A stretch of 64,000 nucleotides of DNA from Yersinia enterocolitica (GCA_002082245.2 NBTC02000002.1:248001-312000); one strand, 5' to 3'; positions 1-9,759 are shown, counted from the stretch's first letter. Notes: a model not told the origin generated them from the letters alone. Numbers and translations: made by a program.

Positions 1-20
1 AGAAGTGGTGAAGTCGCCAT
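1..20 (-). CDS. yejF: Start of yejF, ATPase of the Yej peptide importer (partial)
   Basis: An ATG lies at 20-18 on the minus strand, two bases past the yejE stop, and only six codons remain before the window edge. In E. coli yejF follows yejE in the same operon, so this is most likely the first codons of the double-ABC ATPase. The call rests on position and gene order, because too little sequence is present to show any motif. Confidence 0.5.
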
Positions 21-21
21 A

Positions 22-1047
22 TCAGTACACCTTACTTGGGTCAAAGGCGTCACGTACTGCTTCGCCGATAAAGATCAACAGAGATAACAGCACTGCCAAT
101 ACCAGGAATGCGGTGATGCCAAGCCAGGGAGCCTGAAGGTTATTTTTACCTTCTAATAACAGACCGCCTAATGACGGTGACCCCATCGGCAGGCCAAAAC
201 CGAGAAAATCCAGTGAGGTTAGTGTGGTTATCGAACCGCACAGGATAAAGGGCAGGAAGGTTAGTGTTGCCACCATGGCATTGGGCAACATATGGCGCGA
301 CATAATGACTCGATCACCTACTCCCATAGCTCGTGCTGCACGGATATAGTCATAATTTCGGGTACGTAGAAATTCTGCTCGCACCACACCCACTAATCCC
401 ATCCAGCCAAACAGCACGGTGATGGCTAACAGCCACCAGAAGTTGGGTTGGACGATGCTGGACAGTAGAATCACTAAAAATAGTGTCGGCATCCCCGACC
501 ACACCTCGATAAATCGTTGCCCCCACAAGTCAATTTTGCCGCCGTAATAACCTTGTACCGCGCCAGCACAGATACCAATTACGCTGGAGAACAGGGTTAA
601 TGTCAGGCCGAATAACAGCGAGATACGGAAACCATAGATGACTTTGGCTAAGACATCGCCGCCAGTACTGTCGGTGCCCAGCAAGTTGGTCCGGCTAGGT
701 GGCGAAGGGAAAGGGACATCAGTCGCAAAATTGATGGTGTTATTGCTAAAACGTATGGGTGCCCAGATGGCCCAGCCATTGTCATTAATCCGGCCAATCA
801 CATAAGGGTCTTGATAATCTGCCGCCGTGGTTAAAATCCCACCAAAAGTGGATTCGCTGTAATTAACCATAAAAGGCATATAAATTCGGCCCTGATAGTT
901 CACCAGTAGCGGTTTGTCATTGGCTATCAGTTCGGCAAACAGACTGATAATAAACAGTGTCAGGAAGATCCACAGTGACCAGTAGCCACGGCGATTATTG
1001 CGAAAACGCGCCCAGCGGGCCTGATTAATAGCACTTAGCCGTATCAT
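22..1047 (-). CDS. yejE: YejE, inner-membrane permease of the Yej oligopeptide/microcin C ABC importer
   Basis: The 341-residue protein is full length for YejE. It has an N-terminal membrane segment near residues 20-42 (WSLWIFLTLFIISLF), a periplasmic loop to about residue 135, then the DppC/OppC-type permease core. The EAA loop that contacts the ATPase is visible around residues 225-255 (RTRNYDYIRAARAMGVGDR). It pairs with YejB in the membrane and takes substrate from YejA; in E. coli this system imports peptides and microcin C. Its ATG overlaps the yejB stop by one base (TAATG), so translation is coupled. Assignment is firm from sequence and gene order. Confidence 0.96.
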   Translation of the reverse strand: MIRLSAINQARWARFRNNRRGYWSLWIFLTLFIISLFAELIANDKPLLVNYQGRIYMPFMVNYSESTFGGILTTAADYQDPYVIGRINDNGWAIWAPIRFSNNTINFATDVPFPSPPSRTNLLGTDSTGGDVLAKVIYGFRISLLFGLTLTLFSSVIGICAGAVQGYYGGKIDLWGQRFIEVWSGMPTLFLVILLSSIVQPNFWWLLAITVLFGWMGLVGVVRAEFLRTRNYDYIRAARAMGVGDRVIMSRHMLPNAMVATLTFLPFILCGSITTLTSLDFLGFGLPMGSPSLGGLLLEGKNNLQAPWLGITAFLVLAVLLSLLIFIGEAVRDAFDPSKVY

Positions 1048-2147
1048 TATTGGCGGCCCTCAAAATCAATCCGTGGATCAACCAGGGTGTAGGTGATATC
1101 ACTGAGGATATTCAGCAGTAAACCAATCAGGGTGAAAATATAAAGAGTGCCAAACATCACTGGGTAATCACGCTGCAAAGTGGCGTCATAACCCAATAGC
1201 CCTAAACCATTGAGTGAAAACATCACTTCAATCAACAGCGACCCGGTGAAAAACATGCTGATAAAGGTGGCAGGGAAGCCAGCGATAACCAACAACATGG
1301 CGTTGCGAAAGACATGGCGATACAGAATTTTTTCTTCGGGTAACCCTTTAGCGCGCGCAGTCACCACATATTGCTTGCGGATTTCGTCAAGGAACGAGTT
1401 CTTGGTCAGCATCGTCAGTGTGGCGAAGCCGCCAATGACGGTAGCCAATACCGGTAAAGTGATATGCCACAAATAGTCGGTTATTTTGCCGTACCACGGC
1501 AGGGTATCAAAGTTACTGGAAACCAGCCCCCGTAGTGGGAATAGATCGAAATAACTGCCGCCGGAAAACAACACCACCAGTAAAATCGCAAACAGAAACG
1601 AAGGAATGGCATACCCGATTATAATGAGAGTACTGCTCCAGGTATCAAAAGCTGATCCATTGCGCACCGCCTTTTTAATGCCTAATGGAATAGAAACCAG
1701 ATAAATAATCAGCGTGCTCCATAGCCCAAGTGAAATAGAGACCGGCAGGCTATGTTTCACTAACGACATTACCGATTCACCCCGGAACAGGCTGTCGCCA
1801 AAATCAAAGCGGACATAGCTCCATAGCATATCGAAATAGCGCTGGTGCAGCGGCTTGTCAAAACCAAAGCGTTGTTTGATTTCGGCAATAACTTCTGGGT
1901 CTAACCCGCGTGAACCGCGATAGTTGCTATCACCCACTTGTGCCGCATTGAGGCCGACTTTAGCCCCCCCCAGCCCACCATCACCGCCACCGGCGGTAAA
2001 TCCACTGGAGTGACCCAATTCAATATTGGCAATCGCCTGATCAACTGGCCCACCCGGTGCAATTTGCACAATAAAAAAGTTGATGGTAATGATTGCCCAC
2101 AGCGTGGGAATAACCAGCAATAGTCGCCGTAATAGATATCCACCCAC
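1047..2147 (-). CDS. yejB: YejB, inner-membrane permease of the Yej importer
   Basis: The 366-residue DppB-type permease starts at a GTG ([22 protein letters not shown]) with a G-rich ribosome-binding site inside the yejA stop region. Residues 50-80 form a Gly-rich insert before the conserved SNYRGxRGLDPE segment, as in E. coli YejB. Hydrophobic segments follow, and the EAA loop is near residues 260-290 ([21 protein letters not shown] in part). It forms the heterodimeric pore with YejE. The gene begins 10 bases after yejA ends, so yejA, yejB, yejE and yejF are one transcription unit. Confidence 0.96.
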   Translation of the reverse strand: MGGYLLRRLLLVIPTLWAIITINFFIVQIAPGGPVDQAIANIELGHSSGFTAGGGDGGLGGAKVGLNAAQVGDSNYRGSRGLDPEVIAEIKQRFGFDKPLHQRYFDMLWSYVRFDFGDSLFRGESVMSLVKHSLPVSISLGLWSTLIIYLVSIPLGIKKAVRNGSAFDTWSSTLIIIGYAIPSFLFAILLVVLFSGGSYFDLFPLRGLVSSNFDTLPWYGKITDYLWHITLPVLATVIGGFATLTMLTKNSFLDEIRKQYVVTARAKGLPEEKILYRHVFRNAMLLVIAGFPATFISMFFTGSLLIEVMFSLNGLGLLGYDATLQRDYPVMFGTLYIFTLIGLLLNILSDITYTLVDPRIDFEGRQ

Positions 2148-2156
2148 AGCAGCCCC

Positions 2157-3965
2157 CTAGTGACGTTCTGTTGGCAGACGAGCTGCCTTGTTGACATCAA
2201 ACCACCAGCTATCAAACCCAAGCGAATAGGTGGGGCGGTCTGCCGGCATCGAGAATTTATCCCAATAGGCAAAGCGGGCATGGTTGGAGTACCACATCGG
2301 AATCATCAGATAGTTCCAGGTCAATACCCTATCAAGTGCCCGGCCAAGGGACTGTAATGCCTCTGGCTGATCCTGATGTTTGATAATCTCTGCGATCAAT
2401 TGGTCAATAGCCGGATCTTTAATCCCGGAGGAGTTATAACTGGAATCGATATAAGCCGAGCTCCACCAAATTTGCAGATTTGGGCTAGGGTAGGGGAAGG
2501 CACTGTAAACCGTCGGGATCATATCGTAATCCCGACTGCGCAGGCGGTTAACAAACTGGGAGCTGTCAACCTCGCGGATATTCATGGTAATGCCCAAACG
2601 CTGCAAATTATGTTTAAACGGTTGAACATATTGGAAGTTACTGCCACTGAGTAACAGCAATTCAAAAACAAAAGGCTTACCGGTTTTGCTGTTAACCAAT
2701 TGCTGATTTTTCACTTCCCAGCCTGCTTCGCTGAGCAATTCCCGTGCTTTTAACAGATTATCCCGTGAGTCGCCGCTGCCATCAGTTTGTGGCGGCTGAT
2801 AAATCTGTGTGAACACCTCTGGTGGTACTTTGCCCTTCAACGGACCCAGCCAAGCCAGTTCGGCACTATCTGGATAACCTTTTGCCGCATATTCAGTATT
2901 TTGGAAGAAACTATTGGTGCGTTGATAACTATTGAAATAGAAGGCTTTATTCATCCAGTCAAAGTCAAAAGCTAACGTCAGTGCCTGGCGAACTCGTCGA
3001 TCGCTAAAAATCGGGCGCTGAACGTTAAATGCCAGCCATCGGGTATTTTGTGCTGAGTTGTCGACAATATCCTGCTTGGCGATATAATTTTTCGCAAAAT
3101 TACCCCCGACATATTGTGTCGCCCAACTCTTCGGTGAGGTTTCCTCACGGAAATCGAATGCACCGGCTTTAAAGGCTTCCAATGCGACTTTATCATCCAG
3201 ATAGTAGTCGTAGCGGATGGTATCAAAATTATATTGGCCACGGTTAACCGGCAGATTGGCTGCCCAGTAATCTCTCACCCGTTCATAGGTAATAAACTGG
3301 CCCATCTTATATTTGCCGATGCGATAAGGGCCGCTGCCAACGGGGGGCTTGCTCAGCGGATCACTCAGTTTATGGTTTTGCCAGAAATGAGCAGGCATCA
3401 CCGGTAAGCCAAACAAACCTAACATTTTATCTTTATTCGGTTCCGGGAATTCAAAACGCATTGTCAGCCGGGAAATGGCTTTTACCTGTACGCCTTTATA
3501 AATAATGCGAAATTGTGGCACACCTTCGGTCATAAATTTATTGAAGGTGAAGGCGACATCCTGTGCGGTAATAGGGGTGTTATCATGAAAACGGGCACGT
3601 GGATTTATATCAACTTCAATCCAGTGTAAGTCAGGCGCAAAACGTGCGGACTCGGCAATTAATGGATAGTAGCTGCCAATCTCATCGTCCGAGGTACCAA
3701 ATAGTGAGTCATACAGCCGTTCAGTGCGTATCGCCGGGTTACCGCGCAATGCATAACGGTTAAAGTTATCAAAGGTACCAATGGCCGATAGCGTGATATC
3801 CCCACCCTTCGGGGCGGCTGGATTGACGTAATCAAAATGGCTGAAATCGGATGAATACTTAGGTTCACCCAGTATGGCAAAAGAGACGCCTTCTTTGATG
3901 GTTTCAGCCTGTAGGCCAAAACTCAGGGCTGAAAGTACCAAGGCAGCAAATAGGCGTGGCAACAT
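2157..3965 (-). CDS. yejA: YejA, periplasmic solute-binding protein of the Yej importer
   Basis: This 602-residue family 5 extracellular solute-binding protein has a clear signal peptide (MLPRLFAALVLSALSFGLQA, cleavage about residue 20). The body has family hallmarks such as the VxPAHFW segment and the PPVGSGPYRI motif near residues 190-215. It captures oligopeptides in the periplasm and delivers them to YejB/YejE. An AGGAG lies about 12 bases before the ATG, a slightly long spacing. The 175-base leader upstream separates it from the divergently unrelated rtn terminus; both genes read the same way. Identity is secure from length, homology to E. coli YejA and operon order. Confidence 0.95.
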   Translation of the reverse strand: MLPRLFAALVLSALSFGLQAETIKEGVSFAILGEPKYSSDFSHFDYVNPAAPKGGDITLSAIGTFDNFNRYALRGNPAIRTERLYDSLFGTSDDEIGSYYPLIAESARFAPDLHWIEVDINPRARFHDNTPITAQDVAFTFNKFMTEGVPQFRIIYKGVQVKAISRLTMRFEFPEPNKDKMLGLFGLPVMPAHFWQNHKLSDPLSKPPVGSGPYRIGKYKMGQFITYERVRDYWAANLPVNRGQYNFDTIRYDYYLDDKVALEAFKAGAFDFREETSPKSWATQYVGGNFAKNYIAKQDIVDNSAQNTRWLAFNVQRPIFSDRRVRQALTLAFDFDWMNKAFYFNSYQRTNSFFQNTEYAAKGYPDSAELAWLGPLKGKVPPEVFTQIYQPPQTDGSGDSRDNLLKARELLSEAGWEVKNQQLVNSKTGKPFVFELLLLSGSNFQYVQPFKHNLQRLGITMNIREVDSSQFVNRLRSRDYDMIPTVYSAFPYPSPNLQIWWSSAYIDSSYNSSGIKDPAIDQLIAEIIKHQDQPEALQSLGRALDRVLTWNYLMIPMWYSNHARFAYWDKFSMPADRPTYSLGFDSWWFDVNKAARLPTERH

Positions 3966-4140
3966 ATTGGCGGTAAGCTCCTGCGTTTCATTCTGATAAT
4001 AATAATCTTAAACGAAATTACCAGTTTGCAGGGGATTAAAGCAAACATTAAGCCAAATAACTTACTCGAATCAGCTCATTCGAGCTGTGTATGCGCAGTC
4101 AGGCCGCAACGTCAATTACTTTGAATATGTTTTTTTGTTA

Positions 4141-5697
4141 CTATTTTTTATTATAAAATATGACGAGATCTTTAACAGATAATGGTTTGCTGAGTAAGTA
4201 ACCTTGTAAGTAGTTTACGCCATGATGTGCCAAATACTGGAGCTGTTGCTCTGTTTCAACACCTTCAGCGACGGTTTCAATATTGAGTTTATTTGCCAGC
4301 ATCAGTACTGCGTCTAATACCGGTGCTGCTACGGTATTAATGCCGATGGTGCTGACAAAACCACGATCAATTTTAATATAATCTAAAGTAAAACGTTCTA
4401 AATAGATCAGGGCGCTATGACCGGTACCAAAATCATCGACAGCAATTTGTATCCCCTGAGAACGCAGCCAGGCAAATTGTTTAATAGCGAGCTCTTCTTC
4501 AACCATACCACGCTCGGTAATCTCGAATACTGGTGCCAAGATATCCGTATTTAATTGCTTTAACATCTGAGAAACATCTTTGCGGAAGTTATCATCAGCA
4601 AGATGGACAGGGGAAATATTAAAGGCCAGTTTAGTCCCAGCCGGAAGGTGGTCTGCTATTAATTCACTGTCTTTGATGATTAACTCAAATAGATGCCGGG
4701 TTAATGGCTGAATCAGATGTTGAGCTTCCGCATAGGGAATAAAAAGATCCGGGGATATACGCCCTTCAATAGGATGTTCCCAACGAATAAGCGCTTCAAG
4801 GCCAGATAATGAACGATCATGTGAACGAAATACTGGTTGATATTCAACGAAGAATTCGCCGCGTCGAATACCGCGCAAAATTTCAGCTTCAGCACTCTGG
4901 CTGGCAATTAAAATATAATAAGCAAGGATTCCAACCAGACCGGCAAGTAATAGCCCTCCTAATAGGGTCATGCGAATGTCATCAGCTGTCAGGCTAGTAT
5001 GATAAATCAATATTTTAATCGGGTAGCCCGGTAGCTGGATCTCACGAGAGGCGCGTGCCGGTAGCTGGCTGATAGGTAAGACTTTAGAGTCAAAAGTCGT
5101 TACCGCTAATTCATCAATAATAATGGCTAAGCCGTTGACTTGATTATCTGAATAATTCAGCAATAAATAAGGGTGTAAGGTTAATTCTAATGTCGCCAAT
5201 ACACCGGTATTGCCGCGCCCAGCTTCACGCAACCACACCCCGACCGCAGGTTTACTGGGCATCATGGGGGTGCCTTGCTGAATTTTAAAGTCCAACGGCT
5301 GATGTAAGTTTATTTTAGGATATAGCGCACTGACAGCGACTTGCATATCACCTGTTGCTGAAGAGCAATAAGCGATACTGTCTCTAACCAATAAAAATGC
5401 TCTGACACCATTAGTAAATGCAGCCCGATAGTGGAGTGCCGGGCTGGCTTGCTCACAACTTTTGTCACTTAGCGGGATAAGTTGAGACATAGTGGTAGTC
5501 AGTTCATTTAGAAACTGGGAGGCGTAGGAGATAATATGATCACTTTGTGTTGTTAATTTACGTTCACTACTGCGATAAAGTAATGACAAAGTAATAATGA
5601 CAAAGCAAATAAAAAAACAGAGTGCGAGGATGACACTTTTTTTTACAAGATGGCGTCTGGATAAAATATTGCGGGAGAACGCACTGTTTGAACCCAT
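4141..5697 (-). CDS. pdeN: Rtn/PdeN, membrane c-di-GMP phosphodiesterase with CSS-motif sensor and EAL domain
   Basis: The 518-residue protein has TM1 at about residues 20-40, a periplasmic CSS-motif domain (conserved cysteines C81 and C111, the latter in CSSATG), TM2 at about 243-265, and a cytoplasmic EAL domain. EAL at 301-303, the DDFGTG motif at 421-426 and EGVET near the end are all intact, so the enzyme should hydrolyse c-di-GMP. In CSS-family proteins the periplasmic cysteine pair responds to Dsb-dependent redox state. E. coli has rtn in the same place, between mepS and yejA. AGGAG sits 11 bases before the ATG. The older name rtn also applies. Confidence 0.93.
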   Translation of the reverse strand: MGSNSAFSRNILSRRHLVKKSVILALCFFICFVIITLSLLYRSSERKLTTQSDHIISYASQFLNELTTTMSQLIPLSDKSCEQASPALHYRAAFTNGVRAFLLVRDSIAYCSSATGDMQVAVSALYPKINLHQPLDFKIQQGTPMMPSKPAVGVWLREAGRGNTGVLATLELTLHPYLLLNYSDNQVNGLAIIIDELAVTTFDSKVLPISQLPARASREIQLPGYPIKILIYHTSLTADDIRMTLLGGLLLAGLVGILAYYILIASQSAEAEILRGIRRGEFFVEYQPVFRSHDRSLSGLEALIRWEHPIEGRISPDLFIPYAEAQHLIQPLTRHLFELIIKDSELIADHLPAGTKLAFNISPVHLADDNFRKDVSQMLKQLNTDILAPVFEITERGMVEEELAIKQFAWLRSQGIQIAVDDFGTGHSALIYLERFTLDYIKIDRGFVSTIGINTVAAPVLDAVLMLANKLNIETVAEGVETEQQLQYLAHHGVNYLQGYLLSKPLSVKDLVIFYNKK

Positions 5698-6202
5698 GTT
5701 ACGCCGCTCCTCAGCATGATCGATAAAGTGTTATGAGTATAAGTTAAGTTAGCAACGCAACGCTACCAGTTTGCCAATGCGCAGGGTTAACAGTAATTAG
5801 CCTATCCAATTGAATCTCTATTCAATATAAATAAAAGATGCGGTTTAAATGCATCAAATAACTGAAACAAGCAGCGTTCATTTATACCGATATATTTTTG
5901 GCAATATGCTTCGATAAAACAAATCCCCAGCTTATTAACACGACCTATATAATTTTATAAGGATAAATCGTTGGTAGAGATCTCTGATCGCCAGAAAAGT
6001 CTCAGCTAAGCGGGAATTATCTTACACAGAAAATTCTTGGATTTCGCGCCCTCCAGCCAAAAAAGGAGGTTTCCTACAAATTGACCGGAAATTGGGCTGG
6101 TAGCGGAAGGATAAGGAGGTATGTTCAGACAATAAAAAACGCTGCCAATGGCAGCGTTTTACAGTTTCGTTTGGTATCTCGGACAACAGGAATAAAAATC
6201 AG
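5698..6202. other. Intergenic region between pdeN and mepS
   Basis: No coding sequence is convincing here. The part next to pdeN is AT-rich and should hold its promoter. Near 6053-6100 a CCAGCC/GGCTGG inverted repeat encloses two purine-rich AGGAGG-like runs without an ORF after them; its meaning is unclear. The end next to mepS holds that gene's terminator (listed separately). Confidence 0.5.
6136..6160 (-). terminator. Rho-independent terminator of mepS
   Basis: A perfect GC-rich stem, ACGCTGCC paired with GGCAGCGT around a 3-base loop, is flanked by A4 and T4 runs. Read on the minus strand it lies 43 bases after the mepS stop and ends in a T-tract. Confidence 0.88.
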
Positions 6203-6787
6203 CTAACTGCGCGAACCGCTACTTAGGACACGACGGCCATCGCGATAACGCTTATTCCAATAATCTTCATTTAGGCTCGATATCGTCACACCGACACTGG
6301 TCGATGCATGCACAAATTTATCGTTACCTAAGTAGATACCTACATGGCGGCCAGTCGAACCTGCACGGAACAGCACCAAATCACCGGGGCGCAATTTAGT
6401 TCGTTGGATTGTTTTGCCAAGATCCTGCTGCTCAGAGGTTGAGCGTGGCAAATCCATACCAAATTGTTCACGGAAAGTGGTTTGTACAAATGCGGAGCAA
6501 TCAATACCGCGTTTGCTGCTACCGCCTAAACGATAACGAACCCCTTTCCACCCTGCATACTGTTCTAAAATCTTCGACTTGACGTCAACGTTGCGTACCA
6601 TCGCTTCGAATTCATCCTGAGAGGCTTGCAGTAAAAGCCCATCTTTGTCATTAACTGCACGCATCTCAGTTTGCGCATTATGTAAGTTCGAAGTCTGTGA
6701 TGAACTACACGCGGATAACATTACCGCTGCTGCAACCGCAGGAATTACCCGCAGAATATATCTCATAATAGGTTGAGACTTGACCAT
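6203..6787 (-). CDS. mepS: MepS (Spr), NlpC/P60 murein DD-endopeptidase lipoprotein
   Basis: The 194-residue protein begins with the conserved MVKSQPI start and a lipoprotein signal; the lipobox LSAC puts the lipidated cysteine at residue 27. The NlpC/P60 domain fills residues 70-190 with the catalytic triad Cys97 (GIDCSAF), His148 (GRHVGIY) and His160 (FVHAST). MepS cuts meso-Dap to D-Ala crosslinks so that new peptidoglycan can be inserted; in E. coli its level is set by NlpI-Prc proteolysis. Neighbours match E. coli. It stands alone, with its own terminator and a 378-base upstream space. Confidence 0.97.
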   Translation of the reverse strand: MVKSQPIMRYILRVIPAVAAAVMLSACSSSQTSNLHNAQTEMRAVNDKDGLLLQASQDEFEAMVRNVDVKSKILEQYAGWKGVRYRLGGSSKRGIDCSAFVQTTFREQFGMDLPRSTSEQQDLGKTIQRTKLRPGDLVLFRAGSTGRHVGIYLGNDKFVHASTSVGVTISSLNEDYWNKRYRDGRRVLSSGSRS

Positions 6788-7165
6788 TGTTGTTGTTTTC
6801 CCTTGCTGTCCTTACGACGGATGTCGCTACCAAAAAAACCAAACGAATCGAGATTATTGATTGAGATCCGATTAGACAATCACTTAACTGAATAACTGTG
6901 CTAGAACGCACAATATTAATCATGCAAGAGGCGAATGACCCAAATCCGAACACAAACGTTTTCGAGATTACCGTAATGATTAATAAAAGGCGAGACCTTT
7001 TACATCCATTATTATAGCTAAAGGTTATGTAACATAATGTAAAATTTCAGATTAAAAGTGGATAGCTGGATTTGTAGCCGTTTGGTAACAATAAATGAAG
7101 GAAAAGGTTAAGGTGAGAGAAAGGCAAAAAATGAACTTTTTTGCCTTAATATAAAGCCAATAACG
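6788..7165. other. Intergenic region upstream of mepS
   Basis: This AT-rich space should carry the mepS promoter and leader. I see no credible ORF, and no regulator site that I can name. A hairpin belonging to lpxT occupies the right end. Confidence 0.45.
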
Positions 7166-7176
7166 CTATTGGCTTT
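7153..7176 (-). terminator. Terminator-like hairpin overlapping the lpxT stop codon
   Basis: AAAGCCAATA and TATTGGCTTT form a perfect 10-bp stem with a 4-base loop. The right arm lies within the last lpxT codons and the TAG stop falls at the loop edge. The T-tract on the minus strand is weak (TTTATATTAA), so termination efficiency is uncertain. Confidence 0.6.
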
Positions 7177-7867
7177 TTGCCCCTGGTAGATTCCGGTTAA
7201 TCACATCAATTATCTTGTCACTTAATGGCGTCAGCAATACCCAGCTTATCCCAACCAGCACTATCGACAGTGAGCCGACCGCAATGTCAGTAAACCAATG
7301 CGCGCCAATCATCACCCGTGGCATTGAAAAAATAACGACGATCAGTAGGGCGATGGCAAAAGCACCGCGGGAAAAATAGCGCAGCATAAAGCAGGCAAAG
7401 ATCATCAGCATCATGCCATGGTCGCCAGGGAAACTATCACTGGAGGCATCTTTGGTTGGAATACCGGTTAATTCACTGACGCGATTTATATTTTCAAACG
7501 TCAGTGTCGGGCTGGGATGCGAAACAGGCAGCAGATGACCTAGTTGATTGAGGACCACCGCAGTTAATAGCATAACAAACCCGGTGACTATCAGGCGGCG
7601 GCGACCCGCGGGTGTTTCCTTCATATAGAAGTACAAATAAAGCAGCCCCATAGATATTAGGGAAATAACATCAAAAATCCGGTTGTTGGTGATAGCCACC
7701 CAATGCAGAAATGACGTGCTGGACAGCAGGTGTTGGTTAAAATAGAAGAATATTGCCGAGTCTATTTTAAACCAAATGCCATGGTGCGCCGGGATATACC
7801 AAGATAAGAACAAAGCAATCCCAAGAAAATTGAGCAGTAGTATTGTCGGTAAATTACGCCGAGTCAT
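7166..7867 (-). CDS. lpxT: LpxT, lipid A 1-diphosphate synthase (PAP2 family)
   Basis: The 233-residue polytopic protein resembles E. coli LpxT (YeiU) throughout. It keeps the family signatures SFPGDHGMM (motif 2) and PRVMIGAHWFTD (motif 3), whereas PAP2 motif 1 is degenerate. LpxT moves a phosphate from undecaprenyl diphosphate to the lipid A 1-position on the periplasmic face. I chose the ATG at 7867 (MTRRNLPTI), which lines up with the E. coli start; a TTG 21 bases upstream would add seven residues. Two more PAP2 genes lie at 60-61 kb, so this window holds three enzymes linked to undecaprenyl or lipid A phosphate. Confidence 0.92.
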   Translation of the reverse strand: MTRRNLPTILLLNFLGIALFLSWYIPAHHGIWFKIDSAIFFYFNQHLLSSTSFLHWVAITNNRIFDVISLISMGLLYLYFYMKETPAGRRRLIVTGFVMLLTAVVLNQLGHLLPVSHPSPTLTFENINRVSELTGIPTKDASSDSFPGDHGMMLMIFACFMLRYFSRGAFAIALLIVVIFSMPRVMIGAHWFTDIAVGSLSIVLVGISWVLLTPLSDKIIDVINRNLPGAKSQ

Positions 7868-7924
7868 GCGGGGCCTATAAATTATCAATGTATGAATTGT
7901 GTAACAAATAAAAATCGAGGTATA

Positions 7925-8908
7925 TCATACCCCTTTATGTAGTCTGATAGTCAGTAATTGATGCTGTAGCATGTTCCAATCCGCTTCAGAGGCACTAATC
8001 AGCTCAATTCGGCTGTCCAGTGGTGCTATTTGACGTGTTTCTATTTGCAAGTCAGCACCTTGCCGGTTAACCACCAAAGTGCCTTCGGCAATACGCATAA
8101 CACCTTTGACCCGCTCCACTGGATTTAACCGTATCCATTCCAACAATGGAACCGTATCAAACACTGTCTCAGCATTAAATACCCAACCACAGCTCTGATA
8201 ACCTTGCCCCTGATTCAGCGCTCGCCGCCAAGGCTCGATCCCTTTTAAACGGAGTGCCGCCAAGCCTTTTTGTCGCCCTGAACCGTGGTGATGGGTACCG
8301 TCAGGCAATTCATTATTATTACTGTGTGGGATATCAAGCAGGGCCGCATCTACCTTTCCTTGTTCTGCATAATAAAGTGGACGTGGCATGGATTGGCGGT
8401 CATGCCATTGCTGCAATGCACTGTAGTCCTGTGAGGTGTAGGTATCCTGCTTATTTGCCACGATGATATCTGCGGCCGCCAGTTGGTCGCGGAAGTTCTC
8501 ATTTTCGGTATAACGCGGTTCACTTAACTGGCGGGCATCGACCAGACAGAGGGTGGCACGCAGGTCAATCCAGGGTTGGTAAATATCGGAGGTTAATAAA
8601 GACAAGATCTGTTTTGGATGGCCCAATCCAGTCGGTTCGATTAATAACCGATCCGGTTTTGCCTGCTGTAGCAGCATATTCAAACCCACTTGCATCGGTA
8701 ACCCATTAACACAACACATGCACCCGCCCGGTATTTCTTTTAATACCGCACCGCTGTCTGCTAATAGCGCACCATCAATACCAATCTCACCAAATTCATT
8801 AACCAGTACCGCCCATTTTTCATTTTGCGGTTTTTGTGACAATAAATGGCGAATGGTGGTGGTCTTACCGCACCCCAAAAAGCCAGTAATCAAGTTCGTT
8901 TTTGTCAT
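7925..8908 (-). CDS. yeiR: YeiR, zinc-binding COG0523 GTPase (metal chaperone family)
   Basis: The 327-residue G3E-family GTPase has Walker A GFLGCGKTT at residues 9-17, the zinc-binding GGCMCC motif near residues 61-66, EPTGLG at about 92-97 and the NKQD guanine motif near 152. The C-terminal CobW domain begins about residue 225. A His-containing stretch (THHHGSG) lies at about 205-211. E. coli YeiR binds zinc and hydrolyses GTP; a role in supplying metal to client enzymes is inferred. A strong AGGAGG lies 6-7 bases before the ATG. The upstream region has TGTTAT and ATAACA half-sites recalling Zur, but with too wide a gap. Confidence 0.93.
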   Translation of the reverse strand: MTKTNLITGFLGCGKTTTIRHLLSQKPQNEKWAVLVNEFGEIGIDGALLADSGAVLKEIPGGCMCCVNGLPMQVGLNMLLQQAKPDRLLIEPTGLGHPKQILSLLTSDIYQPWIDLRATLCLVDARQLSEPRYTENENFRDQLAAADIIVANKQDTYTSQDYSALQQWHDRQSMPRPLYYAEQGKVDAALLDIPHSNNNELPDGTHHHGSGRQKGLAALRLKGIEPWRRALNQGQGYQSCGWVFNAETVFDTVPLLEWIRLNPVERVKGVMRIAEGTLVVNRQGADLQIETRQIAPLDSRIELISASEADWNMLQHQLLTIRLHKGV

Positions 8909-9226
8909 CAGAGGCCTCCTACCGTAAATTTATTTTCAATAACCTCTCAAGAAAAGGCTCATGGGTGTCGATGTTATCAGAAGAGGATATAACACCAGCC
9001 AAGCTTATTATTAAACGAAAAAGGCTAAAAGGCAGACAATTTCCTAGGTATGTTAGGAACCTCGCCTAATAGCGTTGCAAGACTAAGCAATATAATTCAC
9101 TTCTACGAGGAATCTTAGTGAGTTATAAACGGAGTCGGGCAATAAAAAATGCTCGCTCATTCCCATCGCTCTGGCTGGAATCCTCTATCATTTAAAATGA
9201 CAGATATGAGAGTCGAGGTGGTTATG
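8909..9226. other. Divergent intergenic region between yeiR and the pilin-like gene
   Basis: Both flanking genes are read outward from here. TGTTAT at 8972-8977 and ATAACA at 8989-8994 form an inverted repeat on the yeiR side. TTCCTA and TAGGAA (9041-9059) form a second inverted repeat nearer the pilin-like gene. No ORF in this stretch has a convincing ribosome-binding site. Confidence 0.4.
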
Positions 9227-9550
9227 ATGAATTTTCGAGTGCTAATTATCGTAGCAATAATGTTTTCATGGATAGTCTCCTTTGCTGCAAGTAGTGCGCA
9301 ATCTACCCGGTCTGCTACAGGAACAATTACATTTTTTGGTGCTATTGTAGATAGTCCATGTGATACCGCTTTCATCGAGAGTATCATTACCACACGCTGT
9401 TATCGTAATGGTGAGACATTGACTCAACGGCAAGTTGTTTCTGCTAATATGCCTCTCACTGCCCGTTTACCGGGTAATTTAGCTTCTTCCCATCTGGAAT
9501 GGTTGAACCCGCAGCGTAGTCTGGGAATTTTCACCGTCACTTATCTCTAA
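9227..9550 (+). CDS. Short exported protein resembling a minimal type 1 pilin
   Basis: GAGGTGG at 9215-9221 lies five bases before the ATG at 9227, giving 107 residues. Residues 1-24 form a signal peptide (MNFRVLIIVAIMFSWIVSFAASS). The mature N-terminus has GTITFFGAIVDSPC, much like the first strand and first cysteine of FimA-type pilins, and the C-terminus LGIFTVTYL resembles their last strand. Two cysteines (SPCD and TRCY) could form the usual disulfide. At about 83 mature residues it is only about half the normal length, so it could be an internally deleted pilin or a different small adhesin. No chaperone or usher gene is nearby. Function is unknown. Confidence 0.65.
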   Translation: MNFRVLIIVAIMFSWIVSFAASSAQSTRSATGTITFFGAIVDSPCDTAFIESIITTRCYRNGETLTQRQVVSANMPLTARLPGNLASSHLEWLNPQRSLGIFTVTYL

Positions 9551-9582
9551 TATATTCAAACAATATGACGCATTCCTACAAG

Positions 9583-9609
9583 CACGGCTTATCACAGTGA
9601 TAAGCCGTG
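9583..9609 (+). terminator. Strong hairpin after the pilin-like gene
   Basis: CACGGCTTATCAC and GTGATAAGCCGTG form a perfect inverted repeat 32 bases after the stop. Only a short T-rich tail follows, so it may end transcription or protect the mRNA end. Confidence 0.6.
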
Positions 9610-9759
9610 TTAGATGGATGATGCGATTCAAATGAAATCATCTTGTTTCGCTACAATGATATTGTTCGACCACATGATATACTAACCCTCATTCAGACAC
9701 CCTTTGGTCAGGCCAATTTGGTATTAGTCACGCCAATACCTGATGCAGGAAATAAGGTT

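Noticed and set aside
1210..1476. Plus-strand frame of 88 codons inside yejB
   Set aside because: It is antisense to conserved yejB codons and has no independent support; many other long antisense frames in this window were set aside for the same reason.
9643..9759. TTG start for uxuR 39 codons upstream
   Set aside because: No good ribosome-binding site and the added residues match no GntR protein; the stretch holds operator-like sequence.
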